Shown one piece after another: positions 6,201-14,209 of a stretch of 20,118 nucleotides of DNA (positions are counted from its first letter, which is position 1; every line of letters starts with the position of its first letter). The translations under genes and the position numbers were made by a program. The DNA is from Bog-159 sp035602155 (GTDB lineage Bacteria; Acidobacteriota; Terriglobia; Bryobacterales; Bryobacteraceae), in the NCBI GenBank assembly GCA_035602155.1, contig DATNMW010000196.1, forward strand, positions 1-20,118. The letters are read 5' to 3'. The notes under the pieces were generated by a model. That model saw only the letters and a program-made list of their open reading frames with translations. It was not told where the DNA came from and did not search any database.

Positions 6201-6982
6201 TTAAAGATTGCCGAGTTCCTCGGCCATTTCGGCCAGACCGATCGCCTCCAGGCCTCCGGTCGTCGGATACCGCTCGCTGCCGGAATTCACGAGGAATTGG
6301 CGATCCGGCTTCAGGTCCTGGACGGCCAGATGAAACCCCTTCTCGGGCTTCGCAGACCGGCTTCGTTTGATGTCGAAAGCCCATCGGCCGTGTCCGGGAA
6401 TCTCCAAAACGAGATCGATTTCCGCGCCCGCCGCGGTGCGATAGAAGCTGGGCGCAGTGCGGACAGGCGCAGCCGCAATGAGGTTCTCGATCGCGAAACC
6501 TTCCCAACTGGCGCCCACAACCGGATGGCCTGACAACGCATTGTAGTCGCCGATGCCGAGAAGGGCATGCACGATGCCGCTATCCCGGACGTAGACTTTC
6601 GGCGATCTGACCAGCCGCTTGCCTACATTGATGTGAAAAGGCCGCAGGCGGCGGACGAGCAGCAGGTCGACCAGGAGGTCGATGTATCGCGTCACGGTTT
6701 GCGCACCGATCATCGGCGACGTGGCCAGATGCGACGCGTTCAGAAGCGCCGCCTGCTCATGCGCGAGCATGGTCCAGAGACGCTCCAGCGTCTCCGCCGG
6801 GATGCGCGGGCTAAGCAGGGGGACATCGCGCTCTCGGGGAATCCACCACGAATCCAGAGCGTGCCGGCGTCGCGGCCGGTGGCCAGGGTGGTTTTGCCGA
6901 CTTGACGGGGGCCGGTTAGGGCGACGGCGGCTTGGCGGGCCAGAGCGTCCTGGACGGCGGTCCTGGCGCGGCGGGGAATCAT
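6201..6982 (-). pseudogene. AAA ATPase / DUF4143 protein, internally deleted and frameshifted
   Basis: Intact relatives are about 380-400 residues: an AAA_14 ATPase followed by a DUF4143 nuclease-like domain. Here an N-terminal piece from the ATG at 6982 reads MIPRRARTAVQDAL and the Walker A GPRQVGKTTLA. It then jumps to LWIRGGFPES, so roughly 130-150 residues, including Walker B, are missing. A second deletion of about 30 residues shifts the frame. The rest continues in another frame as RIPAETLERLWTMLAHEQ, then QTVTRYIDLLVDLLLVRRL, GKRLVRSPKVYVRDSGIVHA, ENLIAAAP and AEIDLVLEIPG, to the stop at 6201. The C-terminal domain is well preserved, and the segment from the ATG at 6770 could still be translated alone (189 residues). 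The ATPase function must be lost. It is convergent with the dehydrogenase gene. Confidence 0.85.
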
Positions 6983-7089
6983 CCTTGCATATTAGCCATG
7001 GCGTGGACGATTTGCGAGGATCGGGAGAGCGTGAGCGTGCCGTGAGTGGCCGTCCACATACGCGCGCGGCGCCAGCGGTTTTGCGGTTC

Positions 7090-7214
7090 TCCGGTGCTTA
7101 CCCGGACAGGACTTGCACCTGCTAGAACAACGCGTCTTTTCAGGACGCACTATTGCCCAAATTATATCCGGCTCGGGCGGATCTCTCCGCTCGGCGGGAG
7201 TGGGCTACCGGATA
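7090..7214 (-). ncRNA. Structured RNA-like segment (tRNA-like or group II intron 5' fragment?)
   Basis: The minus strand can fold into consecutive helices. An outer 7-bp stem TATCCGG/CCGGATA (7208-7214 with 7165-7171) encloses a hairpin GCGGA-GAGA-TCCGC with a GNRA loop (7177-7190). An 11-bp stem with three G-U pairs and the loop CTGAAAA follows (7126-7154). Then come GCAGG-TGCAAGT-CCTGT (7106-7122) and TCCGG-GTAAGCA-CCGGA (7090-7106). Two readings compete. One is a degenerate tRNA with anticodon GAA, a T-arm-like hairpin and an acceptor pairing 7167-7173 with 7100-7106. The other is the 5' end of a group II intron beginning with GTGCG at 7150. Neither is complete: the D-arm is poor, the variable loop is long, and no intron domain V or reverse transcriptase is present. 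Family assignment is uncertain. Confidence 0.33.
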
Positions 7215-7289
7215 CTGGGTGTCTTCGAAAGTCGCGTCGTCGGGGATCTCGTCAAGTAGTCGGCGCACCTCTTGTTTAGCTGTGCTCAT
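7140..7289 (-). pseudogene. Truncated antitoxin-like small ORF
   Basis: From an ATG at 7289 the minus strand encodes 49 residues starting MSTAKQEVRRLLDEIPDDAT, then FEDTQY. This matches the N-terminus of small addiction-module proteins of the EVxxLLDxLPDDxxxEDIQYHxYV type. After QY the expected HxYV...IERGL continuation is absent, and the frame runs into the folded segment described at 7090-7214, stopping at TGA 7140-7142. The last ~22 residues (from PVAHSRRAE) are therefore not family sequence. GAGATCAAG before the ATG gives only a weak ribosome site. No toxin partner is next to it. It is probably a relic; a short functional peptide is possible but unsupported. Confidence 0.5.
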
Positions 7290-7329
7290 CTTGATCTCAG
7301 GTTAAACGATCCTGACGGCTTGGAGCGGC

Positions 7330-8715
7330 TTATGGCAACTTGCTTGCGCCCATAAGGTGCTGGTCGATGCCGCACGCGGCGTTGCGGCCTTCCGCGATGG
7401 CCCAGACTACCAGAGACTGGCCGCGGCGCATATCGCCGGCGGCGAAGACTCCGGGGACGGAAGTCATGTAGTTCTCGCCGGCGTGCACGTTGCCGCGGAT
7501 GTCCAGCTTAACCCCCAGGCTGTCTAGGAGACCAGACTTAGCGGGACCTAGGAAGCCCATGGCGAGCAGCACCAGGTCCGCATCCAGGGTGAAATCGGTG
7601 CCGGGGATGGGATCGAACCGGGGCACGTGTCCGACGCGCGCGGCGTGCAGTTGCCTGACGTTGCCGTGTGCATCGCCCGTGAACGCGGTGGTGGCGACGC
7701 TCCAATCGCGGATGCCGCCCTCTTCGTGCGAGCTTTCGGTACGTAGCTGCATGGGCCAGAGGGGCCAGGGAGTGGACGGCGAGCGCTCGGGCGGTGGTTG
7801 CGGCAGCAGTTCGAATTGGTGCACCGATAGGGCCTTCTGGCGGTGACAGGTGCCCAGGCAATCGGCGCCGGTATCGCCGCCGCCGATGATGACCACACGC
7901 TTGCCCGCGGCCGAGATCGGAGACGAGCGTCCCAGAAACTGCATGGCGAAGTGGATGCCGTTCAACTCGCGGCCGGGTACGGGCAGATCGCGGGGCTGCT
8001 CTGCGCCGCCGGAGAGCAGGATGGCGTCATAATCGCGGCGCAGATCCTCCACCGGGATGTCGCGGCCGATGTGGGCATTGGGGACGAACTCGACGCCCTC
8101 GGCGCGCATCTGCTCGAGACGCCGGTCGATGAGATGCTTCTCCATCTTGAAATTCGGGATGCCGTAGCGCATCAGGCCGCCGATGCGGTCGTTCTTTTCG
8201 AAAACCGTGACGGCATGGCCGGCGCGGCGCAACTGTTGGGCAGCGGCCAGACCGGCGGGACCGGAGCCGACGATGGCGACGCGCTTGCCGGTGATATTAA
8301 CGGGTGGCTCGGGCTGGATCCAGCCCTCGGCGAAGGCGCGGTCCACGATCGTTTTCTCGATCTGCTTGATGGTGACCGGCGGCTCGTTGATGCCGAGCAC
8401 GCAGGCAGCTTCGCAGGGCGCGGGGCAGATGCGGCCAGTAAACTCGGGAAAGTTGTTGGTGGAATGCAGGACCCGGATGGCTTCCCGCCAGCGGCCGCGA
8501 TACACCAGGTCGTTCCAATCGGGAATGATGTTGGTGAGCGGGCAGCCGGTGTGGCAGAAGGGTATGCCGCAATCCATGCAGCGAGCGCCTTGCGCGCGGA
8601 TCTTCTCCTCGGGGAAATCCAGATATATTTCAAACCAGTCGTTGACCCGCTCGGCTGGCGGGCGCCGCTGCGGCAGTTCGCGTGTATATTCGAGGAAGCC
8701 TGTGGTCTTACCCAT
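7330..8715 (-). CDS. gltD: Glutamate synthase, small (beta) subunit
   Basis: This 461-residue FAD- and NADPH-binding subunit passes electrons from NADPH to the large subunit for glutamate formation from glutamine and 2-oxoglutarate. The N-terminal iron-sulfur ligand cysteines are present in two groups: C46, C49, C54 and C58 (ARCMDCGIPFCHTGC) and C97, C101 and C105 (ICPAPCEAAC). The FAD dinucleotide fold VAIVGSGPAGLAAA is at residues 146-159, and the NADPH fold VVIIGGGDTGADC at 274-286. The C-terminal FAD motif GVFAAGDMRRGQSLVVWAI is intact. Length is typical. The ATG overlaps the gltB stop by 8 bp (ATGGGTAA), so the two are translationally coupled and made in equal amounts. The protein is cytoplasmic. 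Confidence 0.96.
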   Translation of the reverse strand: MGKTTGFLEYTRELPQRRPPAERVNDWFEIYLDFPEEKIRAQGARCMDCGIPFCHTGCPLTNIIPDWNDLVYRGRWREAIRVLHSTNNFPEFTGRICPAPCEAACVLGINEPPVTIKQIEKTIVDRAFAEGWIQPEPPVNITGKRVAIVGSGPAGLAAAQQLRRAGHAVTVFEKNDRIGGLMRYGIPNFKMEKHLIDRRLEQMRAEGVEFVPNAHIGRDIPVEDLRRDYDAILLSGGAEQPRDLPVPGRELNGIHFAMQFLGRSSPISAAGKRVVIIGGGDTGADCLGTCHRQKALSVHQFELLPQPPPERSPSTPWPLWPMQLRTESSHEEGGIRDWSVATTAFTGDAHGNVRQLHAARVGHVPRFDPIPGTDFTLDADLVLLAMGFLGPAKSGLLDSLGVKLDIRGNVHAGENYMTSVPGVFAAGDMRRGQSLVVWAIAEGRNAACGIDQHLMGASKLP

Positions 8716-11700
8716 TGGCCACCTGCTGGATGATGGGTTGTGGGTGGAGAGTTATGGGATGCGGGTGCTGGGTTCTGGGTGCTGGGTGCTGGCTTAGCAC
8801 GCGCTTGTATTCGTGCGGGAACACCTTGATGAACTTTGGCTGCATGGCCGGCCAGTTTTCCAGGATCCATTTGGCGCGGGGACTGCCGGTGAATTCAAAG
8901 TGGCGTTCGATGAGGCTGCGCAGAAGCGCAGCGTCGCCGTCCACCGGTTCCAGGTCTACGGCTGCGGTGTTGCAGCGCTTTTCGACGAAGTCGCCGCCCT
9001 CGTCCAGGACATATGCGATCCCACCGCTCATTCCCGCCGCGAAGTTGCGGCCGCAGCGGCCCAGGACTACGACCAGGCCTTTGGTCATGTATTCGCAGCC
9101 ATGGTCGCCGAGTCCTTCGACGACCGCCGTGGCGCCTGAATTCCGCACGGCGAAGCGCTCGCCCGCCATGCCGTTAAAATAGGCCTCGCCGCTGGTGGCG
9201 CCGTAGAGGACCACATTGCCGATCAGGATATTTTCTTCGGGCAGGAAGGTGGAGTCGCGCGGCGGATAAACTATGATTCGGCCGCCGGAGAGACCTTTAC
9301 CGACATAGTCATTGGCGTCGCCCTCCAGCATAAGAGTGACGCCTTTGGCCAGGAATGCGCCGAAACTTTGGCCGGCCGAGCCGGTGAATTCGAACCGGAT
9401 GGTATCGTCGGGCAGGCCGGCGGAGCCGTACCGGCGGGCGATTTCACCGCTGAGCATCGCGCCCACGGTGCGGTGCACGTTGCGAATGGGCAGCTTGATC
9501 TCGATGGGGCTTTGGTTTGTGAGAGCCTCGCCGGCCAGTTCGATCAGCTTATAGTCGAGGGCCTGGTGCAGGCCGTGATCCTGCGACTGGATGCATCGGC
9601 GCGCAATGCGCGCGGGCACTTGCGGGCTATACAGGATGGCGGAGAAATCCAGGCCTTTGGCCTTCCAATGGTCCAGGGCCTGGCGCGGGTCGAGCATATC
9701 GACGCGGCCCACCATCTCGTTGAAGGTGCGGAAGCCCAGTTGGGCCATGTACTGGCGGACCTGCTCGGCGATAAAGAAAAAGAAATTAATCACGTGCTCG
9801 GGCTGGCCCTGGAACTTTGCGCGCAGGGCGGGATCTTGCGTGGCGATGCCGACCGGGCAAGTATTCAGATGGCACTTGCGCATCATGATGCAACCCATGG
9901 CGACCAGGGGAGTGGTGGCGAAGCCGAATTCTTCCGCGCCAAGCAGCGCGGCGATGGTTACGTCGCGGCCGGTCTGCAGCTTGCCGTCGGTCTGCACGCG
10001 GATGCGCCCGCGCAGGTCGTTCATCACCAGCACTTGCTGCGTCTCGGCGAGGCCCAACTCCCACGGGATGCCGGCGTGCTTGATGGAGCTGAGCGGGGAA
10101 GCGCCGGTACCGCCGCTATCGCCGCTGATCAGCACCACGTCGGCATGCGCTTTGGCTACGCCCGCGGCCACCGTGCCGACACCCACTTCGGCCACCAGCT
10201 TGACGGAGATGCGGGCGCGAGGGTTGGCGTTCTTCAGATCGTAGATGAGTTGGGCCAGGTCTTCGATGGAGTAGATATCATGGTGCGGCGGCGGCGAAAT
10301 CAGGCCCACGCCGGGGATGGAGTGGCGCACGCGGGCGATCACTTCATCGACCTTGTGGCCGGGGAGTTGGCCGCCTTCGCCGGGCTTCGCGCCTTGCGCC
10401 ATCTTGATCTGCAGCTCGTCGCAATTGACCAGGTAATTGGTGGTGACGCCGAAGCGGGCGGAGGCCACCTGCTTGATGGCGCTGCGGCGCCAGTCGCCGT
10501 TGGGGTCGCGCTGGAAGCGGGCTTCATCTTCGCCGCCCTCGCCGGTGTTGGATTTTCCGCCGATGCGGTTCATGGCGATGGCCAGCGTTTCGTGCGCCTC
10601 TTTGGAAATGGAGCCGAAGGACATGGCGCCGGTGGCGAAGCGCTTGACGATTTCCGTGGCTGGCTCGACGTCCTCAATCGGAATGGGACGGCCGGGCTGC
10701 TTGATTTCGAGCAGTCCGCGGAGGGTACACAACTGGCGGTTCTGTTTGTCGATCAGGTCCGTGTATTCCTGAAAGGCGCCGGGGTTTTGCTGCCGCACGG
10801 CGTGCTGCAGCTTGCTCACGGTAAGCGGATTCAGCAGGTGATATTCGCCGCGCACGCGGTACTGATAATTGCCGCCCACCGGCAGTTCGGTATCGTAACC
10901 GGTGATGGGCCGGTAGGCCAGCGCATGCTTCATTTGCGCTTCGCGCGCCAACACATCGAGGCCCACGCCTTCGATGCGGGAAGCGGTGCCGGTGAGGTAC
11001 TTGTCGATCAGCGACTTATTTAGCCCGATGGCTTCGAAGACCTGCGCGCCGCGATAGCTTTGCAGGGTGGAAATGCCCATCTTGGAGAATGTCTTCAGCA
11101 AGCCCTTGTTGATGGCTTTCTTGAAGTTGGCCAAAGCTTTTTCGAAGGTCAGGCCGGGGGGCAGATTGCCGCGCATGGCCATGTCTTCGAGCGTTTCGAT
11201 TGCCAGGTAAGGGTTGACGGCGCTGGCGCCATAACCGATCAGCAACGCAAAGTGCATGACCTCGCGCGGCTCGCCGGATTCCACGATCAGGGCAACCTGG
11301 GTGCGCGTTTCATCGCGGACCAAGTGGTTGTGCACGGCCGCGAGCGCCAGCAGGCTCGGGATAGGCGCGTAATCTTCGTCGATTCCGCGGTCCGAGAGAA
11401 TGAGCAGGCTATAGCCGGACTTGATGGCCAGCGAGGCGCGGCGGCAAAGCTGATCGAGAGCGCGTTCCAGCCCTTTTTCGCCGTCTTCGGCAGGAAAGAG
11501 CGTGGGCAGCGTGGTGGCCAGGAAATCGCCTTGGGAGACGCGGCGCAGCTTTTCGAGCGAGCGGTTGCCGAGAATCGGGTGCGGCAGGCGCAGGGTGTGG
11601 CAGTGCCGCGGCGTCTCATCCAGGATATTACGCTCAGTCCCGATGTAGCTGATCAGGGACATGACCATCTCTTCGCGGATGGGATCGATGGGCGGGTTGG

Positions 11701-13297
11701 TGACCTGCGCGAACAGTTGCTTGAAGTAGTGGAACAGAGGCTGCGGCCGGTCGGAGAGGCAGGCTAGCGGCGTGTCGGTACCCATGGACCCGATGGGTTC
11801 TTCGCCTTTTTCAGCCATGGGGGCCAGGATCATGCGCAGATCTTCGTCGGTGTAGCCGAAGGCCCGCTGGCGCGGGAGAATGGTGCCGTGATCGGTGCCG
11901 TGTTCACGGGGCGGATCGGCCAGTTGATCTAGCGTGACTTGGTTTTCGGCCAGCCACTGGGCATAAGGGTGGCGCGAGTAGAGGCGTTCCTTGATCTCCC
12001 GGTCGGAGACGATGCGGCCCGCCACGGTGTCGACCAGTAGCATCTTGCCGGGTTGCAGGCGGCCCTTCCTTTTGACATTTTCAGGTTTGACGGGGAGCAC
12101 GCCGGTTTCCGACGACATCACGATCAAGTCGTCGTGCGTGACCAGATAGCGGGCCGGGCGCAGGCCATTGCGGTCCAGGGTGGCGCCGACCACGCGGCCG
12201 TCGGTGAAGGCGATGGCGGCGGGGCCGTCCCAAGGCTCCATGAGAGAGGCGTGATATTCGTAGAACGCGCGCTTCTCCGGATGCATGTGGGGGTTGCTGG
12301 CCCAAGCTTCCGGGATGAGCATGGCCATGGCGTGGGGCAGTTCGCGTCCGGCCATGAACAGCAGTTCGAGGGCGTTGTCGAAGCTGGCGGAATCGCTGCC
12401 GGCAGGGGCGATGATGGGAAAGAGCTTCTTGATATCGGCGCCGAACAGCGGCGAGGCCAGGATGGATTGGCGCGCGTGCATCCAGTTGACGTTTCCGCGG
12501 AGCGTGTTGATTTCGCCGTTGTGCGCCACGTAGCGATAAGGGTGTGCCAGTTGCCAGGTGGGGAAGGTGTTGGTCGAAAAGCGCTGGTGCACCAGGCAGA
12601 GAGCGCTCATCACGTCGGGGTCGGAGAGTTCGCCGTAGAAAAGGGCCATCTGGGGCGCGAGCAGAAGGCCTTTGTAGACGATGGTACGGGCGGAGAGCGA
12701 TGGCAGGTAGAAGTCGCCCTTGTTGGGCAAGCTGGTGCGCGCGACTTCGGTTTCGGCGCGTTTACGGACGATGTAGAGCTTTCGTTCGAGGGCCTCGGGG
12801 TCGCAGCGCTGGGTGCAGCCGACGAAGATCTGCTGGATGTAGGGCTGGGAGGCGCGGGCCACGCGGCCGATGGCATCGCCATCCACGGGGGTGTCGCGCC
12901 AGCCGAGCACGGTGAGGCCTTCTTCGCGGACGATACGTTCCAGGATGCCTTCGCAGGACAGCCGTTGATGCGGCTCGACGGGCAGAAAGGTCATGCCCAC
13001 GCCGTATTCTCCTTCGGCTGGGAGGGTAAAGCCGAGGGCGGCGCATTCGCGGGCGAAGAACTTGTGCGGAATCTGGATCAGGATGCCTGCGCCGTCGCCG
13101 GTTTCGGGATCGCAGCCGCAGGCCCCGCGGTGCGTCAGATTGATGAGGACCTGAATGCCCTTGGCGATGATGTCGTGGGATTTGTGGCCTTTAATGCTGG
13201 CCACGAAGCCGATGCCGCATGCGTCGTGCTCGTGGCGCGGGTCGTAGAGGCCCTGCGCCGCTGGTAGCTGACCGGGGATACACGTGGATTCGGTCAT
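8708..13297 (-). CDS. gltB: Glutamate synthase, large (alpha) subunit
   Basis: This 1529-residue subunit hydrolyses glutamine and channels ammonia to 2-oxoglutarate. Domains in order are: class II glutamine amidotransferase (about 27-440), central domain (about 480-770), FMN-binding synthase domain (about 840-1220) and GXGXG beta-helix (about 1290-1480). The nucleophile is C27 in HEHDACGIGFVA, exposed after removal of a 26-residue propeptide. The [3Fe-4S] ligands are C1136, C1142 and C1147 in MGCIMMRKCHLNTCPVG, with the family's 6 and 5 spacing. The synthase loop GEGGEDEARF is intact. The ATG at 13297 is chosen because GGAG lies 5 nt upstream; an ATG at 13348 has no such site. The last 28 residues after EYKRVL are encoded by a heptanucleotide repeat and are unlike the family. 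It overlaps gltD. Confidence 0.96.
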   Translation of the reverse strand: MTESTCIPGQLPAAQGLYDPRHEHDACGIGFVASIKGHKSHDIIAKGIQVLINLTHRGACGCDPETGDGAGILIQIPHKFFARECAALGFTLPAEGEYGVGMTFLPVEPHQRLSCEGILERIVREEGLTVLGWRDTPVDGDAIGRVARASQPYIQQIFVGCTQRCDPEALERKLYIVRKRAETEVARTSLPNKGDFYLPSLSARTIVYKGLLLAPQMALFYGELSDPDVMSALCLVHQRFSTNTFPTWQLAHPYRYVAHNGEINTLRGNVNWMHARQSILASPLFGADIKKLFPIIAPAGSDSASFDNALELLFMAGRELPHAMAMLIPEAWASNPHMHPEKRAFYEYHASLMEPWDGPAAIAFTDGRVVGATLDRNGLRPARYLVTHDDLIVMSSETGVLPVKPENVKRKGRLQPGKMLLVDTVAGRIVSDREIKERLYSRHPYAQWLAENQVTLDQLADPPREHGTDHGTILPRQRAFGYTDEDLRMILAPMAEKGEEPIGSMGTDTPLACLSDRPQPLFHYFKQLFAQVTNPPIDPIREEMVMSLISYIGTERNILDETPRHCHTLRLPHPILGNRSLEKLRRVSQGDFLATTLPTLFPAEDGEKGLERALDQLCRRASLAIKSGYSLLILSDRGIDEDYAPIPSLLALAAVHNHLVRDETRTQVALIVESGEPREVMHFALLIGYGASAVNPYLAIETLEDMAMRGNLPPGLTFEKALANFKKAINKGLLKTFSKMGISTLQSYRGAQVFEAIGLNKSLIDKYLTGTASRIEGVGLDVLAREAQMKHALAYRPITGYDTELPVGGNYQYRVRGEYHLLNPLTVSKLQHAVRQQNPGAFQEYTDLIDKQNRQLCTLRGLLEIKQPGRPIPIEDVEPATEIVKRFATGAMSFGSISKEAHETLAIAMNRIGGKSNTGEGGEDEARFQRDPNGDWRRSAIKQVASARFGVTTNYLVNCDELQIKMAQGAKPGEGGQLPGHKVDEVIARVRHSIPGVGLISPPPHHDIYSIEDLAQLIYDLKNANPRARISVKLVAEVGVGTVAAGVAKAHADVVLISGDSGGTGASPLSSIKHAGIPWELGLAETQQVLVMNDLRGRIRVQTDGKLQTGRDVTIAALLGAEEFGFATTPLVAMGCIMMRKCHLNTCPVGIATQDPALRAKFQGQPEHVINFFFFIAEQVRQYMAQLGFRTFNEMVGRVDMLDPRQALDHWKAKGLDFSAILYSPQVPARIARRCIQSQDHGLHQALDYKLIELAGEALTNQSPIEIKLPIRNVHRTVGAMLSGEIARRYGSAGLPDDTIRFEFTGSAGQSFGAFLAKGVTLMLEGDANDYVGKGLSGGRIIVYPPRDSTFLPEENILIGNVVLYGATSGEAYFNGMAGERFAVRNSGATAVVEGLGDHGCEYMTKGLVVVLGRCGRNFAAGMSGGIAYVLDEGGDFVEKRCNTAAVDLEPVDGDAALLRSLIERHFEFTGSPRAKWILENWPAMQPKFIKVFPHEYKRVLSQHPAPRTQHPHPITLHPQPIIQQVANG
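8735..8790. repeat. Heptanucleotide tandem repeat inside the gltB 3' end
   Basis: Eight 7-base units in perfect register fill 56 bp. On the plus strand they are GGGTTGT, GGGTGGA, GAGTTAT, GGGATGC, GGGTGCT, GGGTTCT, GGGTGCT and GGGTGCT. Units become more uniform toward 8790, suggesting recent expansion at that side. Since three units make 21 bases, the minus-strand reading gives a seven-residue protein period: SQHPAPR, TQHPHPI, TLHPQPI. Confidence 0.85.
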
Positions 13298-13440
13298 ATT
13301 TTCTCCGTGGAATGCCCCTAGTGTAGCAGGCATTTTAGTATCACGCAATATGGAGTTGATATTTATACAGTATAAGAAAAGCTGATATTAATAGACGTTA
13401 GTAAACATCGATATTTATAATGTGTTTAAGCGGATACGGC
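13298..13440 (-). promoter_or_regulatory. AT-rich gltB promoter/operator region
   Basis: This spacer is far more AT-rich than its surroundings and lies directly before gltB. It has two direct copies of GATATTTATA (13358-13367 and 13410-13419), 52 bp apart, about five helical turns. It also has the inverted repeat TATAC-A-GTATA (13364-13374), which overlaps the first copy, and a shorter GATATTA at 13384. Several TATAAT-like hexamers occur on the minus strand, so the exact -10 cannot be chosen. The arrangement suggests binding of a regulator as two cooperating units, as is common for nitrogen-assimilation promoters, but the protein is not identified. Confidence 0.45.
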
Positions 13441-13545
13441 TCAGTGCGGACCGGGATTGCCTACGCTGGCCTTCGAATGGTTGACCCGGGACGCAAGCAG
13501 CACCTTGACGAGGTGGCATCGGGCGTGCGTTTTTGCACAGATAAT

Positions 13546-13566
13546 TTGAGCACTTCCAGTGCTCAA
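13546..13566. terminator. Perfect 9-bp inverted repeat at the end of a gene remnant
   Basis: TTGAGCACT (13546-13554) and AGTGCTCAA (13558-13566) pair perfectly around a 3-base loop. On the minus strand the hairpin overlaps the TGA (13563-13565) that ends the remnant described next, the place expected for a terminator. The following bases AATTATC are not a clean U-tract, so it may instead be an operator-like palindrome. Confidence 0.4.
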
Positions 13567-14190
13567 TAATCGAAAATGTGCTCGACGGGCAACCCGCCGA
13601 CGATGACGCCAAGATCCGCAACCGGCAACCGGAGAGCCACGTTTGGATAGCCTGTTCGTCAATCTCTCACTTGAGAACAGCAACTCGCCCACGGGCAATT
13701 GAAAGGTCCAGTCGGCGGGCACAATCGCCGGCGCCGCGGGAATGCCGGCCCAGCCCGGCTCCGGCGCATTTTCGATTGACGCGTAAGTGACGTCGTCCTC
13801 GAGGCCGTATACTGCGTGACTGGCCAGTTTAATCAGGCCGCAATATACTCCCTCGATTCCGTAGTCGAGCGAGAGCCACGCTTTTCTTTCCCACTTGCGC
13901 ACCACATGCGGGCCCCACAGCTTCGTCTCCGTCCAGAGCCCGCGAAAAGCGGGAAAGAAAAGAATGGGAATTCGTAGAAGGGGCGGTCCTGCACGAAGGC
14001 GCCGTAGTCGTGCGCCACCCGCGCGGCATAGCGGTCTTCGCCGGTCGGCGCATGTCCCCCAATCCATTCCGTTAGCCGGCCAACCGTATTCTCATACGCG
14101 CCTTTGAGCGCATATTCCACTGTGAAACTGGTGCTCCAGTATTGTTCGATCGCTCTGAAATACGGGAATCCCGAGGGCAAGTGCGCTTGC
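13563..14190 (-). pseudogene. Hypothetical protein gene with two compensating frameshifts
   Basis: The minus strand encodes one continuous protein only if the frame is changed twice. The first part reads GFPYFRAIEQYWSTSFTVEY, then GAYENTVGRLTEWIGGHAP and FVQDRPFYEFPFF. Near 13945-13960 the frame shifts to RGLWTETKLWGPHVVRKWER, DYGIEGVYCGLIKLASHAVY and DWTFQLPVGELLFSSERLTN. Near 13640 it shifts back to the first frame, VALRLPVADLGVIVGGLPVE, ending HIFDY and a TGA at 13563. It resembles a conserved hypothetical family that I cannot name. The LWGPxxxRKWER block supports a real former gene. No start survives: the 5' end is fused to the sugar-binding remnant. The shifts could be mutations or sequencing indels; the first sits in runs of C, T and A. 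Confidence 0.6.
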
Positions 14191-14209
14191 CGGCAACCTG
14201 ACCCACTAC

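Noticed and set aside
7099..7173. Confident call of a tRNA-Phe(GAA)
   Set aside because: The anticodon and T-arm-like hairpins are present, but the D-arm pairs badly, the variable loop is about 9 bases and a competing 11-bp helix is more stable. It is kept only as an uncertain structured element.
7843..8733. 296-residue plus-strand frame antisense to gltD
   Set aside because: Composition typical of antisense frames; gltD shows complete cofactor and cysteine motifs on the other strand.
8735..8790. CRISPR-like array
   Set aside because: Units are 7 bases with no spacers; this is a simple tandem repeat.
9368..11023. 551-residue plus-strand open frame antisense to gltB
   Set aside because: Low-complexity Gly/Ala/Asp/Val translation with no family motif, mirrored on a fully conserved gltB frame. 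It is a GC-bias shadow.
12053..13267. 404-residue plus-strand open frame antisense to the gltB 5' half
   Set aside because: Same shadow pattern: no ribosome site and no recognisable domain.
13298..13348. 17-residue N-terminal extension of GltB from an ATG at 13348
   Set aside because: No ribosome site there; GGAG lies 5 nt before the ATG at 13297, which gives a normal propeptide length.
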